Below, piece by piece: positions 42,718 through 52,886 of a DNA stretch of 64,000 nt. Positions within the stretch are counted from its first letter, which is position 1. Every line of letters begins with the position of its first letter. Source of the stretch: Diabrotica undecimpunctata. Its lineage: Eukaryota > Arthropoda > Insecta > Coleoptera > Chrysomelidae. Where the stretch lies: positions 50,352,991 to 50,416,990 of the forward strand of contig NC_092807.1 in the NCBI RefSeq assembly GCF_040954645.1. Reading direction: 5' to 3'. The notes beneath the pieces were generated by a model. That model saw nothing but the letters and a program-made list of their open reading frames with translations. It did not search any database and was not told where the DNA came from. The position numbers and the translations under genes were made by a program.

Positions 42718-44107
42718 TAAAAATAGTTTTTTAAGAGATTTCATTTTTTTATCGGTATTATTTCTATGTTTAATTTTAGACTAAAATTAATTTATGCCTT
42801 TTATATGACGTGGCTCGTGACTCACGCGTGAAACACATGTTCGTGAGCGGGACTTAATTTAGGAACTCAGGTGCGTGAGAGGGTAAGTACCTCAACGAAC
42901 AATTTCCAGTGAGAACACCCGTGATTACCCCCAGTTCGGTCTTCTGAAGATCGAAAAGTATATATTTAACAGAGCAAGTAGAGTAAGAGTAATATTTTGG
43001 CTGAATTTAGGCGTTTTTGGGCACTCTTGAGTATAAAAATCGATGGCTAACAGTTATGCTTGAAATATTGTATAAGTATTTCCGAGAGTCATTGATAGTC
43101 TGATGTTAGGAACAGTAACCTCTATTCCTACTACCTCTTGTGTTTTGACCCATTAATATAAAACTCATACTCGTGTGTAATAATATTTAGTTTGATTTCG
43201 AAATCTTGATTTACATCATATTGTCGTGGGCACGCACATTTGTAATATCCCGGCCTAAAGAGGCATGTTCCATCGTAAATAACAATCGGACATCCATCCT
43301 TGAGGTGGGGATGATTGACATGCTCTATGCTCTCCAGACATCCCCCCTCCCCACATACGTATTGTTATGTCGAATGGGGTTACACTTCTCTGTGTATAGG
43401 AGAAAGAAAGGTTAAGAATTATGATATGATGAAAGAGAGAGATATTTATGACATATTCAAATAAATAAATATCTACATAAAAACATAACATAATGCCATA
43501 AATGTTTGTAATTTGTAATTTGATATTAATTTGTAATTAATATTTATCTTAATTAATTAATATCTACGTCTAAATAAAAACATTAATTAATAAGTTCCAA
43601 TCAGCAGATTTCGGAATAGAGGATAAAATATTCTAAGAGTCTGAATGTCCCGTAGTCAATTGCACAGAAATAGCAAAAGATATCGTTGGATATGACGATA
43701 ATTCTAAACAAGCTTGTAAGGATTAGTTTAAAATAGGTTTAAGCTTGGCTAAAGAATGCTGACCCATCTGAACCTTAGGCTGTTATACACGGTACCAATC
43801 ATTTTTTACGAGTGGTACGCGGCCATATCGTGTAAACAAGTACGCATAGCGAACCAAACAGGTAAAGCTAGAGGAAGTAAGGTGTATATGTATTTAGTCT
43901 CGTAGAAATAGGTCCCAATTGCATAAAAAACCGTTGATACCTTGTGGTAATTACGAATAATAAATTTTCCTGAAAATATAAAGATATTTATGAGGTAATA
44001 AATATAAAACTCATGAAATTAGCTACATTCTCATTATTAGCGGTCTCTTTAGGATTAAAATTAGTTTTCCTTTTACTTTTAATGGCAATTTTTTGTGAAA
44101 GCCATTT
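42718..44107. other. Non-genic sequence
   Basis: 42790-42960 has several GTGAG/CACGCGTGA-like words and is GC-richer. 43240-43400 likewise. No gene or transposon protein is recognised. Confidence 0.35.
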
Positions 44108-44118
44108 AGTTCGTACAT
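44108..44118. repeat. Target-site duplication, left (11 bp)
   Basis: AGTTCGTACAT, repeated exactly at 45258-45268. Confidence 0.85.
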
Positions 44119-45257
44119 CTTCTTCTTCTTCAAGTGCCCTGTCCGTTGCGAACGTTGGCTATTAACATGGCAATTCTGATCTTATTTGCGGCGCTTCTGA
44201 ATAGTTCGACCGATGTGAGCCCGAACCACTTCCTCAGATTCTGGAGCCACGAGTGTCTTCTCCTGCCTGGCCCTCGCTTACTGTCTATTTTTCCCTGGAC
44301 AATCAATTGCAGTAGACGGTACTTATCGTGTCTCAATATGTGGCCTAGATATTCAAGCTTTCTTTGTTTAATTGTGTTCACGATTTCTTTCTCCTTTCCG
44401 ATTCTTTGGATTACCTCTGTGTTGGTGACATGTTCGGTCCAGGATATACGAAGAATGCGTCGGTACACCCACATTTCGAATGCTTCTAGTTTTCTCGTGA
44501 GCGTCTCCGTCAGCGTCCAGGCCTCCACACCATACAGTAAGATCGGAAAAATGTAGCATTTAACTAGACGTAGTTTTAGGGGAAGAGACAAATCCCTGCT
44601 TATGAGGAGCTTTTTCATATTGCTAAATGCTGCTCTAGCTCGTTCTATTCTCGCCTTAATTTCTGTGGCCTGTTCCCATTTTGCATTTACGTTGGTGCCA
44701 AGGTACACATAAGATTCTACATGGTCAATTAGTATGTTACTTATCCGTAACTGTCGAGCAGGCTGTTGCTTCCTGCTTATCAGCATCCACTTTGTCTTCT
44801 TGAAGTTGAGGCTCAGGCCGTATTCCTCACTAACTGAATAAAGTCTTTCCATTACCTGCTGTAATTCGTCTATGGTACTGGCAAGGATCACCGTGTCGTC
44901 GGCATATCTTATATTGTTTGTTAACTCGCCGTTTATTTTTATGCCCTCATTTGCATTTTCCATACATTTATTAAATATTTCTTCGGAATAAATATTGAAT
45001 AGGAGTGGGGATAATATACAACCCTGACGGACACCTCTTTTGATCTGCACACTTTTAGTGAGTTCGTTGCCAATTTTTGCTCTTGCTGTTTGACCCCAGT
45101 ATAGGTTTGCCACAATTCGAATGTCCTTGTCGTCAATACCTGTCTTTCGCAGAATATCTATCAATTGTTCATGATTGACATTGTCAAATGCTTTTCTAAA
45201 ATCCACAAAGCACATCAAATGCTTTTCTAAAATCCACAAAGCACATGCAAAGCACAA
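44119..45257 (-). mobile_element. GAA-tailed LINE, best-preserved copy
   Basis: A 5'-truncated insertion with an exact 11-bp duplication and a (GAAG)n tail at its 3' end (44119-44131 on plus). It encodes an uninterrupted reverse transcriptase part (see the CDS entry). At its 5' junction, 31 bp are tandemly duplicated (45185-45215 and 45216-45246, from AAATCCACAAAGCACAT to CAAATGCTTTTCT), and AAAGCACA is reused again before the flank. Such junction duplications can arise when reverse transcription restarts during 5' end joining. Confidence 0.9.
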
Positions 45258-45272
45258 AGTTCGTACATGCAC
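44130..45272 (-). CDS. LINE reverse transcriptase, partial but open (380 aa)
   Basis: Open reading frame with no internal stop. Residues about 21-30 (CFVDFRKAFD) are palm motif A; 79-93 (RGVRQGCILSPLLFN) motif B; 121-130 (IRYADDTVIL), with YADD at 123-126, motif C; about 145-170 motif D/E (LSLNFKKTKWMLISR). The C-terminal region has LLYGVEAWTL, AFEMWVYRRILRISW, RKLEYLGHILRHDKY, QGKIDSKRGPGRRRHSWL and AANKIRIAMLIANVRN. The N-terminal 20 or so residues come from the junction duplication and flank, so the start codon is fortuitous. The endonuclease and fingers are absent. The element probably inserted recently. Confidence 0.88.
   Translation of the reverse strand: MHVRTLCFACALWILEKHLMCFVDFRKAFDNVNHEQLIDILRKTGIDDKDIRIVANLYWGQTARAKIGNELTKSVQIKRGVRQGCILSPLLFNIYSEEIFNKCMENANEGIKINGELTNNIRYADDTVILASTIDELQQVMERLYSVSEEYGLSLNFKKTKWMLISRKQQPARQLRISNILIDHVESYVYLGTNVNAKWEQATEIKARIERARAAFSNMKKLLISRDLSLPLKLRLVKCYIFPILLYGVEAWTLTETLTRKLEAFEMWVYRRILRISWTEHVTNTEVIQRIGKEKEIVNTIKQRKLEYLGHILRHDKYRLLQLIVQGKIDSKRGPGRRRHSWLQNLRKWFGLTSVELFRSAANKIRIAMLIANVRNGQGT
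45258..45268. repeat. Target-site duplication, right (11 bp)
   Basis: Identical to 44108-44118. Confidence 0.85.
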
Positions 45273-45504
45273 GATATTATTGAAAAAAATTAAATTTGAC
45301 TTTCATTTTAACTTTATAGAAACTGACTTCATTTGCGGTAAAATACAACAATTCCATTCAAAGAGCTGCACTTTTCACCTTTAAAAACTGACATTTAAAA
45401 TCGCCGGTCGTTTCCAGCCATATTTTTGTCGATATTTTGTAAAATTGATTATAAATTAGTTTTATCGTTTCTTATTATATTCCATTTAACTTTAACTGGA
45501 ATTC

Positions 45505-46220
45505 TTCGAACGAAGAGACGAATCGAATGAAGAACAAACGATCAAACATATTACAGAAATAGTGCAAAATGTAAAGGATAAACACTTAAAGACAGATAGA
45601 TTATTGAAAAAAAATCATGGATGACAGATGAGATCCTAAAACTAAGAGAAGCCAAAAATGACCCAGACAAATATAAAACCACAAATATATTAATAAGAAC
45701 GAAAATCAGAGAAGCGAAAGAAAAAAAGCAAGGGAAAGATGCGAAGAAATTGAGACTCTGCAGTCAAAGTACGATAGTCACAATGTACATAGGAAAGTTA
45801 AAGAACTCACAGGGGGACTAAAACAAAGTCAGAAAGAAAATATAACTGATTCTGACGGAAAAATCATCTTGAAAAAACAGAGTAAAATAAGAACATGGAA
45901 GGAATATCTAGAAAAACTATTTAAAGACCAAAGAGATAACACCTTTGAGCTACAAGAAGAGATAAATGATGGACCAAGAATATTACAGCAGGAAGTTTAT
46001 TCCGCAATAACACAGTTAAAGGATGGCAAAGCGGCAGGCCCTAATAATATACAAGCAGAACTAGTTAAACTAATGGACAACGAATCAATAGCAATAATCG
46101 CAAAGATATTCAACAACATATACAACTCTGGAGAAATACCAACAGAATGGCTGACATCTGAGTTTATTGCACTTCCAAAAAAACCAGGAGCCAAAAAATG
46201 CGAAGATTACCGTACTATAA
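45505..46220 (+). mobile_element. LINE fragment (linker and RT fingers), 5' portion
   Basis: Frames encode SWMTDEILKLREAKNDPDKY and RTKIREAKEKK near 45615-45730, KIRTWKEYLEKLFKD near 45890, VYSAITQLKDGKAAGPNNIQ at about 45998, ELVKLMD, IYNSGEIPTEWLTSEFIALP at about 46120 and KKCEDYRTISLMGH at about 46195. This is the endonuclease-RT linker and RT fingers of an insect LINE. The frame is broken by stops near 45650-45840 and is interrupted at about 46215 by a piggyBac piece. The C-terminal part resumes at 46715. Confidence 0.8.
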
Positions 46221-46714
46221 GCCTCATGGGTCATCTTAATGAGCCTCTGGCACATAACTGGAGTTATAAATGGAAGCAACTAAGTATCCCAGTGATAAAA
46301 AAAATACATCGGACATAATATTATTGTATTGCTCGAAAAAAAAAATTTGGTGACTCTGCTTAGCATACTCCACCCGACGAACACTGTGACAGAGACAAAT
46401 AAAAAACCGAATGTCATTGAAACGCTGCTAACTAATCTGTCAAAAGGAAAAGCCGACGTTAACCCATGGTCGTATTTTTATTTTGGTCGATGCCAGTGCC
46501 CTGAACGCCTTTATCATTCTTCTACATTGCAATCCCAATAAGCTTTGCACAAGAAGTGAAAAAATAATACAGGTTTTAATTGAGCTGGGCAAACAGCTGG
46601 AAGGAGTAGGCATAACGGATGAGGAGACCAATCAACAGTAAGGAACCCCGGTCTGCTGGTCCATCAATATCAGCAAGAAGAAAGGCTGGCCTAGATATTA
46701 ACCTCGCGAAACAG
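46215..46714 (+). mobile_element. piggyBac-like fragment inside a LINE
   Basis: Plus-strand pieces: PTNTVTETNKKPNVIETLL near 46370-46430, GKADVNPWSYF near 46450, then in another frame VDASALNAFIILLHCNPNKL near 46490-46545 and IIQVLIELGKQLEGVGITDE near 46570-46625. These match the piggyBac region from the KxxVI-xYN-x-KGGVD block through ALNAFI and ELGKQL. The third catalytic Asp block is degraded. TTAA occurs at both edges (about 46232 and 46700), but ends could not be proven. Confidence 0.65.
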
Positions 46715-47369
46715 AGTACCTATCTACAAGTGAAGAAGACATAGAAGATCTACAGATTGATGACAACGTAATAATCAAAGGAAAGGATAAATTCAAATAC
46801 TTGAATATATCCTTTATAATACGTTTATAATCACGAAAAAGGCAACAACAGAGGAAGAAATTACACAAAGATTAGGACAAACAAGAACAACAATCCGACA
46901 TTTTAACTCGGTATGGTGGGATAGACACCTAAATATGAAGACAAAAACACAGATTTATAAAACATTAGTGCGAAGTATTATGACATATGGGGCTGAAAAT
47001 TGGATCATAAACAAGATAAACAGTAGTAAGATAGTAGCAACAGAGATGGAATGCCTCCGAAGATGCTGCAGAGTAACAAGAATGGATAGGAGTAATGGCG
47101 AAATAAAGCAAAGAACATCAATAGAAACAGACATACTAACATATATAGAACAAAAAAGACTAAAGTGGTATGGACATGTAAAAAGAACTAGCGACAGCAG
47201 ATGGATAAAGAAAATAACCGAATGGAGCCCCATAGGAAGGAGGAAAAGAGGACGACCCCGAAAATCCTGGAGGAACGAAGTAGACGACGCCATGAGTAAG
47301 AGAGGCCTAAACGATGGAGAATGGGACAACAGAGAGAAATGGAAACGGTTGAGCGAGGGAAGGCAGTGA
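46715..47369 (+). mobile_element. LINE fragment, C-terminal portion
   Basis: It resumes the LINE of 45505-46220: LDINLAKTEYLST, EEDIEDLQIDD and KDKFKYL at about 46690-46800, then an open frame 46935-47369 with TLVRSIMTYGAENWIINK, VATEMECLRRCCRVTRMDR, LKWYGHVKRTSDSRWIKKI, WSPIGRRKRGRPRKSWRNEV and REKWKRLSEGRQ. The 145-residue end is intact; upstream has frameshifts. Confidence 0.85.
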
Positions 47370-48695
47370 ATACTGTAGAATCTCTGAATATATACAGAAA
47401 GAGATTTTACGCTTGTGCCCCAAAAATTAACAAAAAAACCAAAAGTATTCGCTCCAAATCGAAAAAAAACTTTTGCAATGAACACAAATTTTTGATTAGT
47501 AGCTATATTTGTTTGTATTTATAATATAAATAAAAATCTATTACACAAATATATTAATGTGTACCTTTTTATAATATAAAATGTCAACAAAAGATGGTCA
47601 GGTCGAAAAAACCAGAGCCGTCGTTAACATACACTGGAATTCATCGTCCGCATAGTGTAAAATGTAATTCTACTGGAGTACCCCGCTTCAAAGTGTTGGC
47701 ATAAAAATTGGGAGGTCATGAGTTCGTCTCTAAGCACCTTCTTCGCCTTCCGCTCGGTCTAATACCAACGTAATTGGAAGGTGGAAAATTAATTTTATTG
47801 CAACGAGGTATACTTTATTATGTGCAGAAAAATTAGAGAATTTGTTATGGTATCACAACTTTTGCAAAAAAATGTCAAATGAGTTATGCACACGTATCAA
47901 AGTATTTGTACAATAGCAATGTCATCCTAAAATTAATTTTTTTTCGTCGTCATTTTTTATGCCTATTCTCATACATTTTGTAAAACATTTGAAGGGGTTC
48001 AAGTAACCTAAAATTAATTATGTGCAGATTTGGGTAGTTAAAATCCCAAATTATATAGTGGCATAAGGATCCAAATGAATTTAATACCTATGGTACCATC
48101 TAATAGCTAGTGAAAGTTACACAGAAATAAAAATGTAGAAAACGATAGCGGCAAATGTAAATGTTATGTTTTAAGTTATGTACTTCTGTTTTAGTTTTAT
48201 ATTGCTAATACCCGTTCTCGTGTAAATTTAATTTTGTTAATTTTAAAATGAGTAAACACAATAGCAGTGATAAACGTAGATGTGGTAAAATCAGATAAAT
48301 CAGTTAATTTGTTAAAATTAACCCATACAATGTTTTTATATTTTGCAGAATTCCGAACCTATAAACCTGATAAACATGATTCTTCTAAAGCAAACCTAAA
48401 CCAACTTCAGAATCTTTATACGAGGAGGAAGGTGGCTATAATCTCAATCCTAACATATTGGTATCAAATAGTCGCTTTGGGGTGACATCAGCTCCGGCTC
48501 ATTGGAAAGTTTTTATACCGCACGGTGCATTACTTCACGGTGCATAAAATAACACAGTTATTAGTTCGCCCAAGAGAACACGAAAAAGGCAAATAAAAGA
48601 AGAAGTATGGAAAAAAATGAAGACAAACAAAACACGAACATCAAAAAATGGGAAATGGAATTTTAAAAGCACGATTGACGGTACGACTGCATGCA
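47370..48695. other. Non-genic sequence
   Basis: No supported gene. 47690-47750 contains a B-box-like GAGTTCGTCTC but no A box at the right distance. 48500-48545 has a duplicated CACGGTGCAT (48518 and 48537). Confidence 0.35.
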
Positions 48696-48699
48696 AATA

Positions 48700-49640
48700 T
48701 CAAAAAATGATGCAATAAATATTGTTACAAAGTTTTATGAACTTCAGACAAATTACTTACAAACAAATTACATTGGTTCCTGTATTAAGCAGGTCCCTCC
48801 CAAGAGAGTAAAAGCTGAGGCACGCTACACACAAAGAATTTGTCACCCATAATCTCTTGATGGGCTTTAGAGTCTGAAAGACTCTTTTTGACACTTTTAG
48901 GACTAACTAATCGCAGATTTAATACGGTGTGTAATAAACTATCCAAGGAAGGATTTCTGTAAGCCGATCAACGTGGCAAACGTTCACCATAGCACAAAAT
49001 AAGTAAAGAGAGACGTGATGACGTTATAACACACATCAAAATGTTTCCGAGATATAAGAGCCATTATTCTCGATTACAAAATTCTGCCTCCAGATATCTA
49101 GCAACTGCACCAAATATCAAAACATGTAGGTACACCCTCTATCTTGAATGGAGCTCAGAATTGAACAAATTACCAGTACAGGTAACATATTTTTTGTATC
49201 GAGTTCAAGTTGGAAGTTTCATAAGCCTCATTCAGATACATGCGATCGGTTGAACAATTAAATAAAAAATGGGCCTCAGTATCAAAGTAATTACACAAAG
49301 TAAAACACAGCTGGAGGTACATCATAGAGTTGTAGACAGTGTCCTAGCTGCCAAGAAAAAAGACATTAGGTAAATATTGTACAGAACACTTTCTCTCAAC
49401 TTACTTAATATGCTTTGACTTAGAAAAAACGCTAGCCACGCTCCTGCTCACTACTACTAAGGTACATTACCTCATACAGCGTTGACATATAATTTTTTCA
49501 TAAATGAAGTAATTTCTAAATAGTAGACCATTTAGCTGAGCAATATGGACACAAAGTGTTACGTCTTACTATCTATCATTGCATGTTTGATTCAATTGAA
49601 CTGATTTGGGGTATTTCCAACTAATATTACAATAGTGGCA
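48700..49640 (+). pseudogene. Broken copy of a multicopy insect hypothetical protein
   Basis: Pieces in order: RLFLTLLGLTNRRFNTVCNK near 48880-48940, SKERRDDVITHIKMFPRYKS and HYSRLQNSASRYLA at about 48995-49100, LYLEWSSELNKLPVQ at about 49140, CFDLEKTLAT near 49410, and a transposase-like YGHKVLRLTIYHCMFDSIEL near 49545-49605. From memory, the xxFPxYxSHYxRxxxxxRYL block and FDxEKxL…P block mark an uncharacterised insect protein found in many copies. The last block is a separate DDE_3-like C-terminus (LPPYHCxxNPIELIW). Many frameshifts. The function is unknown and mobile-element spread is likely. Confidence 0.5.
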
Positions 49641-50689
49641 GAGATTGCAAGACATTATTGAAAAGTGAAAAAAATTTTGAAAATATGATTATTTTCTTCA
49701 TTTTAAAAATCCAATTGACTAGCGTATTCCTAAATATTAGTTTACATTTTGAACATTCCTCAAATTTATTAACTATTCCGATGTTTTGGCAACGCTCTGA
49801 GGTTCTGACGTCATAAATCCTGATTGCGTAAACTTAAACTTGTATTGACCCTTTATAGGTCTGTGGTTATCGCATCATATCGTAATAACTGTTAGATTTA
49901 ACTATAGGAAGTAGTTAACAAAACTTAAAGAACAATTAAAGTTCTTTCTAATAACGTCATAATATACACGGTGATCCATTTAAGAAAGTTCTATCAACAA
50001 AATGTTAAAGTTTCATTAGAATAGACAATATTAAAAAAATTGTATTCGCTTAGCTCGGGCATATTTTGACAGATTCATTGTCGGAAACCTACAACACAAC
50101 AATTCCTACTTCTCAGTATTAATTGCTCAAGTATACTACTATTACAGACTTCTTTCTTTGAAAAAAGAAGAATTATTCTAAATAGTGGAAGTGCATCCTA
50201 AACCCATAACATTTTGGGTAGTATATATTTAAGATATATTTTAGTTGTTATATAAAGATAAAAGATATAATTTAACATAACTATTTATTATATGGTGCAA
50301 ATAAATAAATATTGATTGTCGGTAATTTGTAAAGTTCTATTTTATATACTATTTAGTTTGTTTACTATTAATATTGGCTATAAATACGTGTGCTTGGTTG
50401 TATAGTAATTTCCAGCCACTTCGAGTCTGTCAAAAAGTAACTAACTTCGCAAAAAAATAATTACTAAATTCACTAGACAGTTCGGACTGGAGATAGCGAA
50501 CCGAGTATACTAAACAAAATGCTTACAATTTTATTCTTTATACAGATACAGGGTGTTAAATCGGACATTGTTTTAAAATAAAGTTGGTCATATCTCGTAA
50601 AACGCTCGATTTAAGGTAATATAATCTGATATTGAGAGAATTATCAAGAACTGTTCTATCGAAATCCATAATAATATACAGGACATTAT
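49641..50689. other. Non-genic AT-rich sequence
   Basis: No recognised domain. An ACAGGGTGTTAAA word near 50547, of the kind found at the ends of insect transposons, is noted without a partner. Confidence 0.35.
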
Positions 50690-52612
50690 ATTTAAAATAA
50701 GAAGTCAAAATCAGAAGATCAACTATACTGACACAATAAGATCCCATTTCCAATCTCCCCAATTCAAAAAAGGTCTAAAATTCATTCTTCATAAGACCAG
50801 TTCATAAATCTGAACTGATCTAATCAATGGTATCAAAAGCAAATATTCCTTTAGTACTGATGGACTATTCATAAATATTTTCTCAAATCTCCCAAAAAAC
50901 GCGTTGAAAGTCCTGGTCTCACTAAATAATGATTCCTTTGAAAAAAGTATATTTCCAGAGTGCCTAAAAACAGCCATTATTATTCCTCTTCATAAGGGTG
51001 GTGCAAAATCGAATGCCTGCAAATGTACACTTATTGCCTCACTAGCGGTATTATCCAAAATTCTTGAGAGACTTATAAAAGCCTGACTTATGTCCTTTCG
51101 CATTGAGAACAACATTTTATCACAAAATCAGTTCGGCTTTTTATTTAATAAATATACCAGAAATGCTCTGTTTTCTGTACTACATGATGTTTACTAAGCA
51201 CTAAACAATTATCTTTACACTGGCACTGTTTTTGTGGCTATGTCAAAGCTTTTGATCATGATTTGAAATCACAACATGTAAAAAAAAAACTAAATTTTTA
51301 CGGAATTCGAGGTACTTCTTTGAATTGGAATACTTCTTACTTGGGGAATAGGAAAAAACTGGTTAGAGTAAATATTACTGACTCTAGTCACAAAAGCATT
51401 ACATGTGGAGTACCACAAGATTCAGTGTCGGGTCCCCTAATTTTCTTTATCTTCATAAATGATATCAGTAATATTTAAAAATCCATGAAAAAATTTTTCT
51501 GTTTGCTGATGATAGCAGCATCATCTGGAGAAACTCTAATATTGCAACTCCTCATACAACTATAACTTCTGATTTAGTTAAACTATAAATAAAAATCTGG
51601 TCAGATTCTAATTTACTCTATTTTAACGTAAGTAAGACAGTAGCATTATCCTATAAAGGAGCTCTTCAAGCCTTGCTTCTTAATAACAGCCAGATCAGTG
51701 TCGTTGATTCTGTAAATTTGTTTTTTATTTTTATAGACAGCAACCTTAAATGGTCCCTTAATATCGATGTGTTAAGTAAGAAACTTGCCTCAGCTTGCTA
51801 TGCAATAAGATCTGTTTCAAAGGAAATAAATTTAACATCTTCCAAAATAACATATTTTTCTTTGTTCGAGTCTCATCTTCGATATGGTCTTCCTTTTTGG
51901 GTTTTAAGTACAGCTGCTCAATCTGATGTTATTCTAAAATTACAAAAGGGGGCGAAACGGTATCTTCTGCCTTAAAAGAACAACCCATCGCAGAAGATAC
52001 TTCAAAAAGCACGGGATTTTAACGCTTCTCTCTTTATATATTTTAGAAACTGTTTGCTTAATTCGTAAACACCTACATGTTTTTCCAGCAAGACCTAATC
52101 ATGACTACTCCACCAGAATTCAAGCTTTGATGTGTATTTACCAATCCCGTCCACTGAGTTAGTAAAGAAATCTATATTATATTCGGCAAAAAAAAATTTA
52201 CAACCATCTCCCTTTACAACTTAAATCTACTCAAGTCTTAATCTACTCATATTTCCCAAGTTCCGTAAAATGACAAAAGTCCATCTATGAAACTGCATGA
52301 AAAATAACCTCATATCCTAAATTTTCATATATTATGTGAAGTTTCTCTAAAATAGAACTCACAAAGAATCACCCTGTATAACTGTGACCAATGTTATATT
52401 AAGTAGCATTGTTATCTACATTTGAAATTCAAACTGTTACATATGGGATTTACATGATAAAAAAAATTATAATGTTTTTTTAATGTATAATAATTGACAA
52501 TTTATGTATTTTCAGTAAATTTTAATAGTTATTGTTATTTTCTGAATTTTTGTAAGCTTTGTCCATAACATTGTACAATGTTTAGTGACCATAAAGCATA
52601 TTTCTATTCTAC
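50690..52612 (+). mobile_element. CR1/Jockey-like LINE, RT and 3' UTR
   Basis: Blocks in order: FINIFSNLPKNALKVLVSLN at about 50865-50925, SIFPECLKTAIIIPLHKGGA at about 50948-51005, LSKILERLIKA at about 51052, NNILSQNQFGFL at about 51105, the palm with VAMSKLLIMI decayed, KLNFYGIRGTSLNWNTSYLG at about 51285-51345, CGVPQDSVSGPLIFFIFIND at about 51400-51465, FLFADDSSIIW at about 51493-51530 (FADD intact in a shifted frame), LFFIFIDSNLKWSLNIDVLS at about 51720-51780, and LFESHLRYGLPFW at about 51865. A 3' UTR ends near 52612. Stops and frameshifts are frequent. A diverged copy is at 27690-28135. Confidence 0.85.
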
Positions 52613-52886
52613 AACTCAACTTGCGTTATAACCGAAAGTGGTATGAGGCTGTAAAACTCTAAACATATTTTAGAATAATTGGGCATATCCAAAACCCTCA
52701 TGAAAAAACTGCACGAAAAATAACGCCATATCCTAAATTTTCCAATATTAAGTTTCTCTAAAATGTCTAATTGGAACACATAAACAATCACCCTGTATTA
52801 CTGCGACCAACGTTATATTGAGTAGCATTGTTAAACACATTTGAAATTCAAACTGCTACATATGGGATTTACATGATAAAAATTAT
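52293..52886. repeat. Duplicated LINE 3' UTR segment (~409-bp offset)
   Basis: 52293-52468 and 52702-52885 are about 80-90% alike by eye, sharing AATAACxxCATATCCTAAATT, AATCACCCTGTAT, GTTATATTxAGTAGCATTGTT and ACATATGGGATTTACATGAT. The second copy is interrupted immediately afterwards by the Tc1-like element; its next bases reappear at 54419. Confidence 0.75.

Noticed and set aside
47680..47760. tRNA-like or SINE B box (GAGTTCGTCTC)
   Set aside because: The B box is imperfect, no A box lies 30-60 bp upstream, and no cloverleaf can be drawn.
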